A DNA stretch of 64,000 nucleotides from Streptomyces profundus (GTDB lineage Bacteria; Actinomycetota; Actinomycetes; Streptomycetales; Streptomycetaceae), in assembly GCF_020740535.1 (NCBI RefSeq), contig NZ_CP082362.1:3780501-3844500 (forward strand), written 5' to 3'. Under the pieces are notes generated by a model. That model did not search any database. It saw only the letters and a program-made list of their open reading frames with translations, and was not told where the DNA came from. Below, one piece after another: positions 55,320-64,000 of the stretch; position 1 is the stretch's first letter; each line of letters begins with the position of its first letter. A program made the position numbers and the translations under genes.

Positions 55320-56252
55320 TCAGGCCGTGCGCATCCGGTCGAGACGGCGGAGGATGACGCCCTCGCGCAGCGCCCAGGGGCAGATCTCCAGGGACTCCAC
55401 GCCGAACAGGTCCATCGCCGCCTCGGCCACCAGCGCCCCGGCCAGCAGCTGGTGGGCCCGACCCGGCGAGACCCCCGGCAGCTCCCGCCGCTCCGCCACC
55501 GGCAGCTCGGCCAGCTTCTGGCTCCACACCCGCAGATCCGCCCGGCTCAGCTCGCGCCTGGCGAACTCGCCCTCGGCCGAGCGGGCCGCGCCCGCGATCC
55601 TGGCCAGCTGCTTGAACGTCTTGGAGGTGGCCACCACCCGGTCAGGGGCGCCCAGCCGGCTGAACCGCCCGACCACGCCCGCCACCTGCGTCCGCACATC
55701 GCGGCGCAGCGCCCGCACATCCGCCGCGTCCGGCGGATCGCCCGGCAGCCTGGCCGCCGTCAGCCGACCGGCGCCCAACGGCAGGGAGACGGCCGCGTCC
55801 GGCGCCTCGTCGAGACCGAAGGCGATCTCCAACGAGCCGCCGCCGATGTCGAACAGCAGCAGCCGGCCGGCCGACCAGCCGAGCCAGCGCCGCGCCGCCA
55901 GAAAGGTCAGCCGCGCCTCGTCCGCCCCGGAGAGCACCTGGAGCGCGACCCCCGTCTCGGCCGCCACCCGGGACAGCACCCGGTCCGCGTTCCCCGCCTC
56001 GCGCACCGCCGAGGTCGCGAACGGCAGCAGATCGGCGACGCCGTGCTCCTCGGCGACCTCAAGCGCCTGGCCGACCGTGGCCACCAGCCGGTCGACGCCG
56101 GCCGGACTGATCGCGCCGTCGTCGTCCAACAGCTCGGCGAGCCGCAGCTCCGCCTTGTGCGAGTAGGCGGGCAACGGCCGCGCCCCGGGATGCGCGTCAA
56201 CCACCAGTAGGTGAACCGTGTTGGAACCCACGTCGAGAACTCCGAGTCTCAT
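55320..56252 (-). CDS. Ppx/GppA-family phosphatase
   Basis: This 310-residue actin-fold hydrolase acts on exopolyphosphate or pppGpp. Motifs are [33 protein letters not shown] and [18 protein letters not shown] 56252 is preceded by TAGCGT 8 nt upstream. The gene is divergent from the DUF3109-type gene with only 37 bp between starts. It converges on the ABC permease. Confidence 0.92.
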   Translation of the reverse strand: MRLGVLDVGSNTVHLLVVDAHPGARPLPAYSHKAELRLAELLDDDGAISPAGVDRLVATVGQALEVAEEHGVADLLPFATSAVREAGNADRVLSRVAAETGVALQVLSGADEARLTFLAARRWLGWSAGRLLLFDIGGGSLEIAFGLDEAPDAAVSLPLGAGRLTAARLPGDPPDAADVRALRRDVRTQVAGVVGRFSRLGAPDRVVATSKTFKQLARIAGAARSAEGEFARRELSRADLRVWSQKLAELPVAERRELPGVSPGRAHQLLAGALVAEAAMDLFGVESLEICPWALREGVILRRLDRMRTA

Positions 56253-56289
56253 GACCGTCAACGCTACCCCGCCCTTTACTCTGGGCGTT
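56253..56289. promoter_or_regulatory. Back-to-back leaderless promoters
   Basis: The 37 bp between two divergent starts contain TACTCT on the plus strand (56277-56282, 7 nt before GTG 56290) and TAGCGT on the minus strand (8 nt before ATG 56252). There is no room for conventional leaders, so both mRNAs should begin at or next to their start codons. The -35 elements must lie within the opposite coding start. Confidence 0.6.
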
Positions 56290-57174
56290 GTGGCGAAGAC
56301 GAAGAGGGCGAAGCCGGGCAGAAGCTCCACCGCGGGCGAAGGGCGCGTAACGGTGTGGGACGGCGCGGCCCGCCGCGCCGCCGGCGAGGAGGTGGCGCTC
56401 AACCACCCGAGAGCCTGGGTCGAGTTCCCCGACCCGTCCGACGCGGAGCAGGTCTTCCGCTGTGATCTGACGTGGCTGACCTCCCGCTGGGGCTGTGTCT
56501 TCGGCCGGGGCTGCCAGGGCATCAAGCCCGAGCGGGCCAGCGACGGCTGTTGCAGCCTGGGCGCGCACTTCTCCGACGAGGAGGACGAGCGGCGGGTCGC
56601 CGAGCATGTCGCCCGACTCACCCCGGAGAGCTGGGAGTTCCACGCCGAGGGCGCCTCCCGCGAGGGCTGGGTGGAGCTGGACGAGGACGGCGAGCGCCGC
56701 ACCCGCCGCCACCAGGGCGCCTGTGTGCTGCTCAACCGCCCCGGCTTCGCCGGCGGCGAGGGCTGCGCGCTGCACATCCTGGCGCTCGCCGAGGGGCGCG
56801 AGCCGCTGGAGACCAAGCCCGACGTCTGCTGGCAGCTGCCGGTGCGCCGCACCTACGAGTGGGTCGAGCAGCCGGACGGCGAGCAGCTGCTCTATGTCTC
56901 CATCAGCGAGTACGACCGCAGGGGCTGGGGCTCCGGCGGGCACGACCTGCACTGGTGGTGCACGGGGGCGCCGGCGGCGCACGGCGCCTCGGACCCGCTC
57001 TACATCGGCTACCGTGCCGAGCTGGTCGAGCTGATGGGCAAGGCCGGCTACGACCAGCTCGTCGAGCTGTGCGAGGCCAGGCTCGCGGCGCTCGCCACCA
57101 CCCCGCCGGGCGCCCGTCAACTGCCGTTGCTCGCTCCGCACCCCGCGGATCCGGTGGCCGCGCCCCCGGTGTGA
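56290..57174 (+). CDS. Cysteine-rich DUF3109-like protein
   Basis: This 294-residue protein has Cys clusters [37 protein letters not shown] and GCALHIL, suggesting a metal or iron-sulfur site like YkgJ/DUF3109 proteins. The C-terminal half is less conserved-looking. GTG 56290 gives [10 protein letters not shown] and sits 7 nt after TACTCT. Function unknown. Confidence 0.72.
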   Translation: MAKTKRAKPGRSSTAGEGRVTVWDGAARRAAGEEVALNHPRAWVEFPDPSDAEQVFRCDLTWLTSRWGCVFGRGCQGIKPERASDGCCSLGAHFSDEEDERRVAEHVARLTPESWEFHAEGASREGWVELDEDGERRTRRHQGACVLLNRPGFAGGEGCALHILALAEGREPLETKPDVCWQLPVRRTYEWVEQPDGEQLLYVSISEYDRRGWGSGGHDLHWWCTGAPAAHGASDPLYIGYRAELVELMGKAGYDQLVELCEARLAALATTPPGARQLPLLAPHPADPVAAPPV

Positions 57175-57290
57175 CCTGCCGGGTCTCTCCGGGCCGCCGT
57201 CTCGGATGCCGGGAAGACCGTCCCGGAAGGCGGGCGCGAGGCGTAGCCTCGGGTGGGTAGCCGCACGTCTCGCGAGGAGAGGCCATCATC

Positions 57291-59132
57291 ATGGGCAGCT
57301 TGAGGTCCCGCACCGTCACCCACGGCCGCAACATGGCGGGCGCCCGTGCCCTGCTCCGCGCCGCCGGGGTAGCTCGGGAGGACTTCGGCAAGCCGATCAT
57401 CGCCGTGGCCAACAGCTTCACGGAGTTCGTGCCGGGCCACACCCACCTCCAGCCGGTCGGCCGTATCGTCTCGGAGGCGATCAAGGAAGCCGGCGGGGTG
57501 CCCCGCGAGTTCAACACGATCGCCGTGGACGACGGCATCGCGATGGGCCACGGCGGGATGCTCTACTCCCTGCCGTCCCGCGACCTGATCGCCGACTCCG
57601 TCGAGTACATGGTCGAGGCGCACTGCGCCGACGCCCTGATCTGCATCTCCAACTGCGACAAGATCACGCCTGGGATGCTGATGGCCGCGATGCGGCTGAA
57701 CATCCCGACGGTCTTCGTCTCCGGCGGCCCGATGGAGTCCGGCACCACCACGCTGGTCGACGGCACGGTGCGCAAGCTGGATCTGATCAGCGCCATGTCG
57801 GAGGCGGCCAACGACTCCGTCTCCGACGAGGACATGGCCAGGATCGAGGAGAACGCCTGCCCCACCTGCGGCTCCTGTTCCGGGATGTTCACGGCCAACT
57901 CGATGAACTGCCTCACCGAGGCCATCGGCCTCTCCCTGCCGGGCAACGGCTCCGTGCTGGCCACCCACACCGCCCGCCGCGCGCTCTACGAGGACGCGGG
58001 GCGCACGGTGGTGGAGATCACCCGCCGCTTCTACGAGGAGGACGACGCCACGGTGCTGCCGCGCGCCGTCGGCTCCCGGGCGGCGTTCGAGAACGCGATG
58101 GCGCTCGACATCGCGATGGGCGGCTCGACCAACACGATCCTGCACCTGCTGGCCGCCGCGCAGGAGGCCGGCCTGGAGTTCGGGCTGAAGGAGATCGACG
58201 CGCTCTCCCGGCAGCTGCCCTGCCTCTCCAAGGTCGCGCCCAACGGCAGCTACTACATGGAGGACGTCCACCGGGCCGGCGGCATCCCCGCCATCCTGGG
58301 CGAGCTGTACCGCGCCGGGCTGCTCAACGAGGACGTGCACACCGTGCACAGCGACTCGATCGCCGACTGGCTGAAGTCCTGGGACATCAGGGGCGGCTCG
58401 CCCTCGGCCCAGGCGGTGGAGCTGTTCCACGCCGCGCCCGGCTGCGTCCGGTCCGCCGAGGCGTTCTCCCAGTCCGAGCGCTGGGACACCCTGGACACCG
58501 ACGCGGCCGGGGGCTGCATCCGTGACGTGGCGCACGCCTACTCGGCGGAGGGCGGCCTGGCCGTCCTGCACGGCAACCTCGCCGAGGACGGCTGCGTGGT
58601 GAAGACGGCCGGCGTGGACGAGTCGGTCTGGACGTTCGAGGGCCCGGCCGTGGTGGTGGAGTCCCAGGAGGAGGCCGTGGAGGCCATCCTCACCAAGCGG
58701 GTCAAGGAGGGCGACGTGGTCGTCGTCCGCTACGAGGGCCCCAAGGGCGGCCCCGGGATGCAGGAGATGCTCTACCCGACCTCGTACCTCAAGGGCCGGG
58801 GCCTCGGCGCCAAGTGCGCGCTGATCACGGACGGCCGGTTCTCCGGTGGTACGTCGGGGCTCTCGCTCGGCCATGTCTCGCCCGAGGCGGCGGCCGGCGG
58901 CACCATCGCGCTGGTGCGCGACGGCGACCCGATCCGTATCGACATCCCCAACCGCTCCATCGAGCTCAGGGTGCCGGACGAGGAGCTGGCCGCGCGCCGC
59001 GCCGAGCTCGGCGGCCGGTACGCGCCCAGGCAGCGGGAACGCAAGGTCTCCCTGGCGCTCCGCGCCTACGCGGCGATGGCGACCAGCGCCGACAAGGGCG
59101 CCATCCGCGACGTCACCAAGCTGGAGGGCTGA
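57291..59132 (+). CDS. ilvD: Dihydroxy-acid dehydratase
   Basis: This 613-residue iron-sulfur enzyme performs the third step of valine, leucine and isoleucine synthesis. Motifs are [42 protein letters not shown] (two of the cluster Cys) and the C-terminal [29 protein letters not shown] lies about 9 nt before ATG 57291. It is monocistronic and converges on the kinase gene. Confidence 0.97.
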   Translation: MGSLRSRTVTHGRNMAGARALLRAAGVAREDFGKPIIAVANSFTEFVPGHTHLQPVGRIVSEAIKEAGGVPREFNTIAVDDGIAMGHGGMLYSLPSRDLIADSVEYMVEAHCADALICISNCDKITPGMLMAAMRLNIPTVFVSGGPMESGTTTLVDGTVRKLDLISAMSEAANDSVSDEDMARIEENACPTCGSCSGMFTANSMNCLTEAIGLSLPGNGSVLATHTARRALYEDAGRTVVEITRRFYEEDDATVLPRAVGSRAAFENAMALDIAMGGSTNTILHLLAAAQEAGLEFGLKEIDALSRQLPCLSKVAPNGSYYMEDVHRAGGIPAILGELYRAGLLNEDVHTVHSDSIADWLKSWDIRGGSPSAQAVELFHAAPGCVRSAEAFSQSERWDTLDTDAAGGCIRDVAHAYSAEGGLAVLHGNLAEDGCVVKTAGVDESVWTFEGPAVVVESQEEAVEAILTKRVKEGDVVVVRYEGPKGGPGMQEMLYPTSYLKGRGLGAKCALITDGRFSGGTSGLSLGHVSPEAAAGGTIALVRDGDPIRIDIPNRSIELRVPDEELAARRAELGGRYAPRQRERKVSLALRAYAAMATSADKGAIRDVTKLEG

Positions 59133-59240
59133 CGCCCGTCCGCGCCGCGACCGGCTCCGCCGGTTGGTCCTGGCGGGCTGGTCGTGGATCGGCGTAGCCG
59201 AGGTCGGTTGTGGTTCGGCCGGTCGGTTTCCCGGGCGCCC

Positions 59241-59258
59241 GCGCGCCGTCCCGGCGCG
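59241..59258. terminator. Hairpin between ilvD and the kinase gene
   Basis: CGCGCCG (59242-59248) and CGGCGCG (59252-59258) form a 7-bp stem with a 3-nt loop between the convergent ilvD and kinase stops. It could serve both strands. Confidence 0.4.
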
Positions 59259-59270
59259 GCGCGTGCCCGC

Positions 59271-61448
59271 TCAGTCCGCTTCGTTCAGCGGCGTCGCGTA
59301 GAGGGTGTTGCCCAGCGTGGGCACATAGGCCACGCCGTCGCCGATGGCCGGGGGTGGGGCGGAGCCGCCGCTGCCGATGCCGGGGGAGCCGGGGTGGGGC
59401 TCGCCGGTGTCCAGGGGACTGCCGTCGGCGGCCGAGAGCCGGTGCAGCGCCCCCTCGGCGTCGGAGAGGTAGAGCACGCCGTCGACCGCCGCCGGCAGGG
59501 ACGCCGTCTCGACGGCCGTCGCCACCGTCCACAGCACCTCGCCCGCCGCCGGGTCGACGGCGATCACCGTGCCGCCCATGGTCGAGGCGTAGATCACGCC
59601 GTCCGCCATGACCGTCCGGGGCTCGGTCGGCTCCGGCAGTTCGACGGACGTCCACGCGCGGCTGGTCAGATCCAGCCGGTGCACCCTGTTGATCACCGGG
59701 ATGTCGGCATCCCACTCCTCGAAGTACGCGGCGTCCGCGTCCATGCCCACCGGGTGCAGCGTCCCCAGCGCCTCGGCCGGCGGCGGCACGGGCGTCGGCC
59801 ACACCGGGGCGCCGGCGGAGGAGAGCAGGGTCATCTGCGGGGCGAACCCCGACTCGTCCTCCCTGCTGACCGCGAGGAAGCGGTCGCCCCCCGACAGCAG
59901 ATCGGTGACATAGCGGCCCGGAACCTCCCAACGCCCCAGCGGCTCGGGCGAGTCCACCGCGTAGAAGCGCACCGTGCTGTCGCCGTTGCGCAGCGCCAGC
60001 GCCCGCTCGCCGACCGCCAGGATGTGGCCCAGCTCGGGGGCGTCTATCTCCCAGAGGGGCTCCCCGTCGTCCGGATCAAGCGCCGCGAGGCCCGTCTCCG
60101 ACTGGGTGATCACCGCGCCGTCCACCAGCGTCGCGCCGGGGCCCAGCACACCGTCGCGCGGGCCGCGGTGCAGCCAGCGCTCGGAGCCGTCCTCGTTGAG
60201 CATGATCGTCAGCCGACCCGCGGCCGAGCAGAGCACGCCGCGCTCCGGGGCCGGCTCGCAGCGGACGCCGCTGGTCGCCGCGTCCTCGATGCCCCAGTCG
60301 TAGAGGTCGACCTCCCAGGGGACGAACGGCGCCGGCGCCTCGTCGGGCGCCGGATCGGCGGGGCCTTCGGCCGACGGCTGCTCGGTCCCTCCGTCGTCAC
60401 CCGTCGCGTTCAGCAGACCGACCGTGGCCACGACCCCGACCGTCGCCAGGGCCACCGCCGTCAGCGCCAGCCGCCGCCCGAGCCGGCGTGGACGGCGCCC
60501 GGGCGCGGTGGGCGTCCGATCAGACGCGCTCTCGTTCGCGCCCCCGCGCTCCCCCGTGTCCCGCTCCTGCCGGCCGGCCTGCCACACCTGTGAGGAACGC
60601 ACCACCGCGGCCTGCGCCCTGGTGTCGGCGAAGGCCGCCATCCGCAGCACGGCCGACACCTCGGGCCGCTGCTCCGGGTCCTTGGCCAGGCAGAGGCTGA
60701 CCAGCCCCCGCAACGAGTCCGGCACATCGTCGAGATCGGGCTCCTCGTGCACCACCCGGTAGGCCACCGCCAGCGGATCGCCGCCGGGGAGCCGGCCGGC
60801 CTCGAACGGGCTGTGCCCGGTGACGGCGTAGGCCACCACGGCGCCCAGCGCGAACACGTCGGCCGCCTCCGTCGCCTCCCCGTCGCCCGTCAGCTGCTCG
60901 GGCGCCATGAACGGCGGCGAGCCCAGCACGGCGCCGTCCTCCGTGAGGCGGTGGCTGTCGGCCAGGGCCCGGGAGATGCCGAAGTCGATCACCCGCACCC
61001 CGTCCTCGGCGAGCAGCACATTGCCCGGCTTCAGATCCCGGTGCACCAGACCGCAGCGGTGGATGTCCAGCAGCGCCTCGGCCAGCTCGGCGCCCACCCT
61101 GGCCGCCTCCCGCGCGGTCAACGGGCCCTCGCGGTCTATCCGCTCGGTGAGCGAGCCGCCCGGCACATAGAGCGTGGCCAGCCACGGCGGATCGCCGTCC
61201 GGATCGGCGTCGACGACCGGCGCGGTGAACGCGCCGCTCACCCGCCGGGCCGCCGCCACCTCGCGCCGGAACCTGGCCCGGAAGTCCTCGCTCTCCGCGT
61301 ACTCGCGGCGGATCACCTTGATCGCCACCTGCCGCCCGGCGACCGTGCGCGCCAGATGGACGACGCCCATCCCGCCGCTGCCGAGGCGGCGTTCCAGCAC
61401 ATAGGCGCCGATGCGCGCGGGCGCGCCCTCACCACCACCGTCCGCCAT
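59271..61448 (-). CDS. Ser/Thr protein kinase with extracellular beta-propeller (PQQ-like)
   Basis: This 725-residue membrane kinase has an N-terminal catalytic domain (RRLGSGGMGVVHLAR, VAIKVI, HRDLKPGNVLL, DFGISRAL, APEQL). One membrane helix (about residues 325-345) leads to repeated blade-like segments (EPLWEIDAPELG, GEVLWTVATAVE, VLYLSDAEGALHRL), a PQQ-type propeller outside the cell. It probably senses an envelope ligand. It is divergent from the membrane-protein gene at 61580. Confidence 0.92.
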   Translation of the reverse strand: MADGGGEGAPARIGAYVLERRLGSGGMGVVHLARTVAGRQVAIKVIRREYAESEDFRARFRREVAAARRVSGAFTAPVVDADPDGDPPWLATLYVPGGSLTERIDREGPLTAREAARVGAELAEALLDIHRCGLVHRDLKPGNVLLAEDGVRVIDFGISRALADSHRLTEDGAVLGSPPFMAPEQLTGDGEATEAADVFALGAVVAYAVTGHSPFEAGRLPGGDPLAVAYRVVHEEPDLDDVPDSLRGLVSLCLAKDPEQRPEVSAVLRMAAFADTRAQAAVVRSSQVWQAGRQERDTGERGGANESASDRTPTAPGRRPRRLGRRLALTAVALATVGVVATVGLLNATGDDGGTEQPSAEGPADPAPDEAPAPFVPWEVDLYDWGIEDAATSGVRCEPAPERGVLCSAAGRLTIMLNEDGSERWLHRGPRDGVLGPGATLVDGAVITQSETGLAALDPDDGEPLWEIDAPELGHILAVGERALALRNGDSTVRFYAVDSPEPLGRWEVPGRYVTDLLSGGDRFLAVSREDESGFAPQMTLLSSAGAPVWPTPVPPPAEALGTLHPVGMDADAAYFEEWDADIPVINRVHRLDLTSRAWTSVELPEPTEPRTVMADGVIYASTMGGTVIAVDPAAGEVLWTVATAVETASLPAAVDGVLYLSDAEGALHRLSAADGSPLDTGEPHPGSPGIGSGGSAPPPAIGDGVAYVPTLGNTLYATPLNEAD

Positions 61449-61579
61449 GGTGACTCCCCCCGAAGTGCCTTGGTCCCGTTCCGTACGTGGTACGTCGGGT
61501 CTGTCGTGGTTCCGCCGGGGACAGCGTACTGGCGCGGGTGGGGTGAACTCAGCGCGCGTCGGCGGAGATAATCGACCAC

Positions 61580-62113
61580 ATGTCCAAGTCTGCGCAGCCT
61601 CCCCAGCCCACGTCCGCGTCCGGACGCGCGCCCGTGTCCGAGGACGCGCCGCGCCCCGAGCCGATCAGGTTCTACGGCACCAGCTGGGTGGACCGCTCCC
61701 GCGGCTACCGGCTGCGCCGAGCGGTGTTGACCCTCGGCAGCACCGCGCTCACCGTCGCCGGCGCGCTGGTGCTGATCGTCGGGTACAGCGGGCTCACCGG
61801 CGTGGAGACCCCGGGCTGGCTCGGCGTCCTGGTGGTCATCGCCTTCGCCATCTGCACCGTGCTCGCCTTCACCCGCCAGTGGCTGCGCTTCACCAAGCCA
61901 CAACTCGACAGCGGCGTCGACGATTCGGCGTTCCGCAGCATCAACGTGGTCGGCTTCATCGGGGTGCTGTTCGCCTACTCGCTGCGCAGCACCGTGGAGG
62001 CGCCGGGCGAACGGCTGCTGCGCGCGGAGTACGAGGCGGCCCTGGAGCGGCACCGCAAGCTCGTCGGCAAGCGCTCCGGCAACCCGGCGCGGCGCCGTAG
62101 GGGGCGGGCCTGA
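61580..62113 (+). CDS. Membrane protein, unknown function
   Basis: This 177-residue protein has a Pro/Ser-rich N-terminus, then RFYGTSWVDRSRGYRLRRAVL and three membrane helices (about residues 54-75, 79-97, 115-130), ending in a basic tail. GATAAT (61567-61572) lies 7 nt before ATG 61580, an excellent -10 for a leaderless mRNA. No family is recognised. Confidence 0.75.
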   Translation: MSKSAQPPQPTSASGRAPVSEDAPRPEPIRFYGTSWVDRSRGYRLRRAVLTLGSTALTVAGALVLIVGYSGLTGVETPGWLGVLVVIAFAICTVLAFTRQWLRFTKPQLDSGVDDSAFRSINVVGFIGVLFAYSLRSTVEAPGERLLRAEYEAALERHRKLVGKRSGNPARRRRGRA

Positions 62114-62187
62114 CCGCACCCCGCACGGTCCGGGACCCGGCCCTCAGGGGCGGGCTCAGGGTTCCCCCTTAGCCGCCCCTGGCATGT

Positions 62188-62203
62188 GTCAGTTTTTATT
62201 GAC
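62188..62203. promoter_or_regulatory. AT-rich inverted repeat upstream of the ArsR-type regulator
   Basis: GTCAGT-TTTT-ATTGAC is an inverted repeat with one mismatch per arm, in a locally AT-rich stretch about 95 bases before the regulator start. It is a candidate operator for autoregulation. Confidence 0.4.
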
Positions 62204-62296
62204 GCGTCCCGCGCGCCGCTGGAACGCTGCGAGTACGAACACGGAACGAGACCAGTGAGCGACCTGGCCCGCGGCCACGGCGCCGAGGAGGAAGGC

Positions 62297-62641
62297 GTGC
62301 GAGAGAACGCCGACGCCGCCCCCGACGGCGACCACCTGCTGAAGGTGCTCAGCGCCCTCAGCAACCCGCACCGGCTGCGGATCATCGCCTCCCTCGTCCG
62401 AGAGCGGAACTACGTGAGCCGGCTGGCCAGGGAGACCGGGATCAGCCGCCCTCTGCTGCATATGCACCTGCAACGCCTTGAGGCGGCCGGCCTCGTCGTC
62501 GGCTCGCTGGAGCTCTCGGCCGAGGGCAAGGCCATGAGGTTCTACGAAGTCACCGCGTTCGTCTACCAGTTGAGCCCGGAGAGCATCGCCGGTGCGGTCG
62601 AGACACTCGCCACGGGCGTGCAGAGAGAGGAAACGCAGTGA
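62297..62641 (+). CDS. ArsR-like winged-helix regulator
   Basis: This 114-residue protein has HLLKVLSALSNPHRLRIIASL, YVSRLARETGISRPLLHMHLQRLEAAGLV and KAMRFYEVT, a winged helix without obvious metal-site cysteines. GTG 62297 has GAGGAGGAA immediately upstream and is preferred over GTG 62186 or 62255. Its stop overlaps the next small gene (GTGA), so it is coupled to a membrane protein it may regulate or respond to. Confidence 0.85.
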   Translation: MRENADAAPDGDHLLKVLSALSNPHRLRIIASLVRERNYVSRLARETGISRPLLHMHLQRLEAAGLVVGSLELSAEGKAMRFYEVTAFVYQLSPESIAGAVETLATGVQREETQ

Positions 62642-62925
62642 ACGACCTTATCGTCGCTCAGGACGCGGGAGCCGCCGGCGTCTGGGCGGCGGCCCTCGGC
62701 ACGGGCGGCGTCTTCGTCCTGATGATCGTCGTCGTCTGGCAGGTCGCCGCCACCTGGCGGGCCAGGATGCTGGCCGCCCGCGAGGAGGAGTACAAGCGGC
62801 TGAGCGTCAAGTACGCCGACCTCCTTGAGGACAACACCGAGATCCTCCGCCGCTACAGCGACGAGCTGGCCGAGACCCGCAGGTCCCTCAACTCGATGGA
62901 GCGCATGATGCGCGAGGTCGAGTGA
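62638..62925 (+). CDS. Small membrane protein with coiled-coil tail
   Basis: This 95-residue product has one membrane helix (about residues 19-38, ALGTGGVFVLMIVVVWQVAA) and a charged cytoplasmic coiled coil (RMLAAREEEYKRLSVKYADLLEDN...). It starts at GTG 62638 overlapping the regulator stop. The arrangement suggests a membrane partner for that regulator. Family not recognised. Confidence 0.8.
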   Translation: MNDLIVAQDAGAAGVWAAALGTGGVFVLMIVVVWQVAATWRARMLAAREEEYKRLSVKYADLLEDNTEILRRYSDELAETRRSLNSMERMMREVE

Positions 62926-62970
62926 CCCCCGTCCCTCAGCCCATCCATCCGCCCCCGACAGGGAGTTCAC

Positions 62971-63123
62971 ATGCGCACGCTGCACCGGCTGGTCAGGCTC
63001 CTGCGGCCAGGCCCGCCCAAGGGCCAGTACGGCAACGACGGTTTCCCCAGGGAGCATCCCCGTCCCCGGGACAGCTCCACCACCCGTGACCCTGGTGCCG
63101 GAGGTGGCGGTGGGGGAGGCTGA
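62971..63123 (+). CDS. Very small ORF, possible 50-residue protein
   Basis: ATG 62971 has GGGAG 5 nt upstream and opens a 50-codon frame beginning MRTLHRLVRLLRPGPPKGQY and ending in a Gly run. Its stop lies 5 nt before the methyltransferase start. Start signals are good, but no similarity is known to me and it could be a leader peptide. Confidence 0.45.
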   Translation: MRTLHRLVRLLRPGPPKGQYGNDGFPREHPRPRDSSTTRDPGAGGGGGGG

Positions 63124-63128
63124 TCCCC

Positions 63129-63911
63129 ATGCGGACAACAGACTTCGCCAGCTCGTTCAACGCCGTCGCAGCCGAGTACGCCGCCGCCCGTCCTGACTAC
63201 CCGCCGCACCACTACGACACCATCGAGGAACTGCTCGGCCGTCCGTTGACCGGTCTGCGGGTGCTGGACGTCGGCGCCGGAACCGGCAAGGCCACCAGGG
63301 CGCTGCTCGATCGCGGAGCGCGGGTCACCGCCGTCGAGCCGGGCGCCGAGATGGCCGCCCAACTGCGGGCGGCCAACCGGGACGCCACCCTGGTGCGCGG
63401 CAACGGCGACGCCCTGCCGTTCGCCGACTCGTCCGTCGACCTGATCACCTACGCCCAGGCGTGGCACTGGACCCGCCCCGAGGTGGCCCTCCCCGAGGCG
63501 CTGCGGGTGCTGCGCGGCGGCGGCGCGCTGGCGCTCTGGTGGAACCGCCCCGACCGGACGGTCGCCTGGGTCGACGAACAGGCCGCGCGGTTGACGAAGG
63601 CGCTGCCCTCGCACCACGTCGGCGACATCACCAGGACCGTGGCCGACCACCTCACCGCCCTGGAGCCCGCGCTCCGCCCGGTCTACCGCGAGACGTCCTG
63701 GCAGCGGACCGTGCCGCTGGCGACCCACCTCAAGAACCTCGCGACCCACTCCTCGTTCGCCGTCCTCGACCCCGAGCAGAGCCGGCCGGTGCTGGCCCGG
63801 GAGGCGGAGATCCTGGGCGCGCTCTTCCCCGAGGGCCGGATCGTCGAGCCCTACACGGTCCGGCTCACCTACCTGCCCAGGCCCGAACGCCCGACGCCCC
63901 GGGGCGAGTGA
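63129..63911 (+). CDS. Class I SAM-dependent methyltransferase
   Basis: This 260-residue Methyltransf_11-type enzyme begins FNAVAAEYAAARPDYPP and has motif I VLDVGAGTGKATRALLDRGA, acidic VEPGAEM and the post-motif ITYAQAWHW. Such proteins methylate small molecules; the substrate is unknown. ATG 63129 is 5 nt after the preceding small ORF, and GGTGGGGGAGG lies just upstream. Confidence 0.88.
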   Translation: MRTTDFASSFNAVAAEYAAARPDYPPHHYDTIEELLGRPLTGLRVLDVGAGTGKATRALLDRGARVTAVEPGAEMAAQLRAANRDATLVRGNGDALPFADSSVDLITYAQAWHWTRPEVALPEALRVLRGGGALALWWNRPDRTVAWVDEQAARLTKALPSHHVGDITRTVADHLTALEPALRPVYRETSWQRTVPLATHLKNLATHSSFAVLDPEQSRPVLAREAEILGALFPEGRIVEPYTVRLTYLPRPERPTPRGE

Positions 63912-64000
63912 CCGAAACCCGGACGGTCGCGCGCCGCGCGCGACACGGTGCGAGGATGACGGCGATCCGTGGGGGACGCGCCACCCCCCATCCGTCACCG

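Overview
The window is a very GC-rich chromosomal segment of an actinomycete, almost certainly Streptomyces or a close relative in the Streptomycetaceae. The signs are a TipA-type MerR regulator, an Scr1/DUF397 pair, Lsr2, DUF3180, two bPH2 proteins, an NDUFAF7-type methyltransferase beside a stand-alone NuoD, and the neighbourhoods ftsH-folE, lsr2-clpC, radA-disA and ilvD. I found no rRNA, convincing tRNA, transposase or prophage. About 72 protein-coding genes can be supported, most of them core housekeeping genes.

Layout. 1-1.9 kb: the end of a drug-type ABC exporter and a TipA-like regulator with a recognisable tipA-type promoter. 2-9.7 kb: a ThrE-type exporter, an SMR exporter, ppa, dacB, a zincin, tilS and hpt. 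9.9-12.7 kb: ftsH and folE. 12.7-16 kb: an accessory island holding a phosphotransferase remnant, a six-repeat CRISPR array without cas genes, an Scr1/DUF397 pair whose regulator is frameshifted, a DUF7848-like protein and a Nudix-like protein lacking catalytic glutamates. Copies of one short dispersed repeat lie at both edges of the island. 16-20.5 kb: a coiled-coil membrane protein and a divergently organised osmoprotectant ABC importer. 20.5-24 kb: the rest of the folate genes, with DUF3180-folK-folB facing away from folP. 24.0-24.9 kb: a non-coding degenerate tandem repeat. 24.9-31.2 kb: bPH2 pair, nuoD paralogue with its probable methyltransferase, and a two-component system. 31.2-36.7 kb: a cofactor operon (DUF2520-panC-nadB-nadC-coaX) for pantothenate/CoA and NAD. 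36.8-42 kb: small proteins, a BlaI-type regulator, a GNAT, lsr2 and clpC. 42-50.4 kb: tag, hydrolase, GNAT, HxlR, an NADP-reductase-like protein, mutY, a surface protein, disA and radA. 50.5-57.2 kb: a membrane sigma-like/BACON protein, TetR, a TIM-barrel protein, an ABC exporter with an AT-rich operator, Ppx/GppA and DUF3109. 57.3-64 kb: ilvD, a Ser/Thr kinase with a beta-propeller, small membrane and regulatory proteins and a methyltransferase.

How the parts work together. Folate genes (folE, folB, folK, folP) and the panC-nadB-nadC-coaX operon supply one-carbon, CoA and NAD cofactors. ftsH, clpC and dacB cover protein and wall turnover. tag, mutY, radA and disA form a DNA-repair and c-di-AMP surveillance group, with radA and disA in one operon. 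The osmoprotectant importer, bPH2 proteins and two-component system serve the envelope and stress.

The most useful observations are: a TipA homologue with Gly at the position of the thiopeptide-binding Cys214; the orphan CRISPR array and its island; the pairing of a NuoD paralogue with an NDUFAF7-family methyltransferase; two ClgR-type boxes upstream of clpC; a degenerate Nudix protein; a sigma-like/BACON membrane fusion; and a repeated pattern in which a TANNNT box sits 6-8 nt before the start codon, predicting many leaderless mRNAs. All starts, families and sites were read by eye; no similarity search was run.
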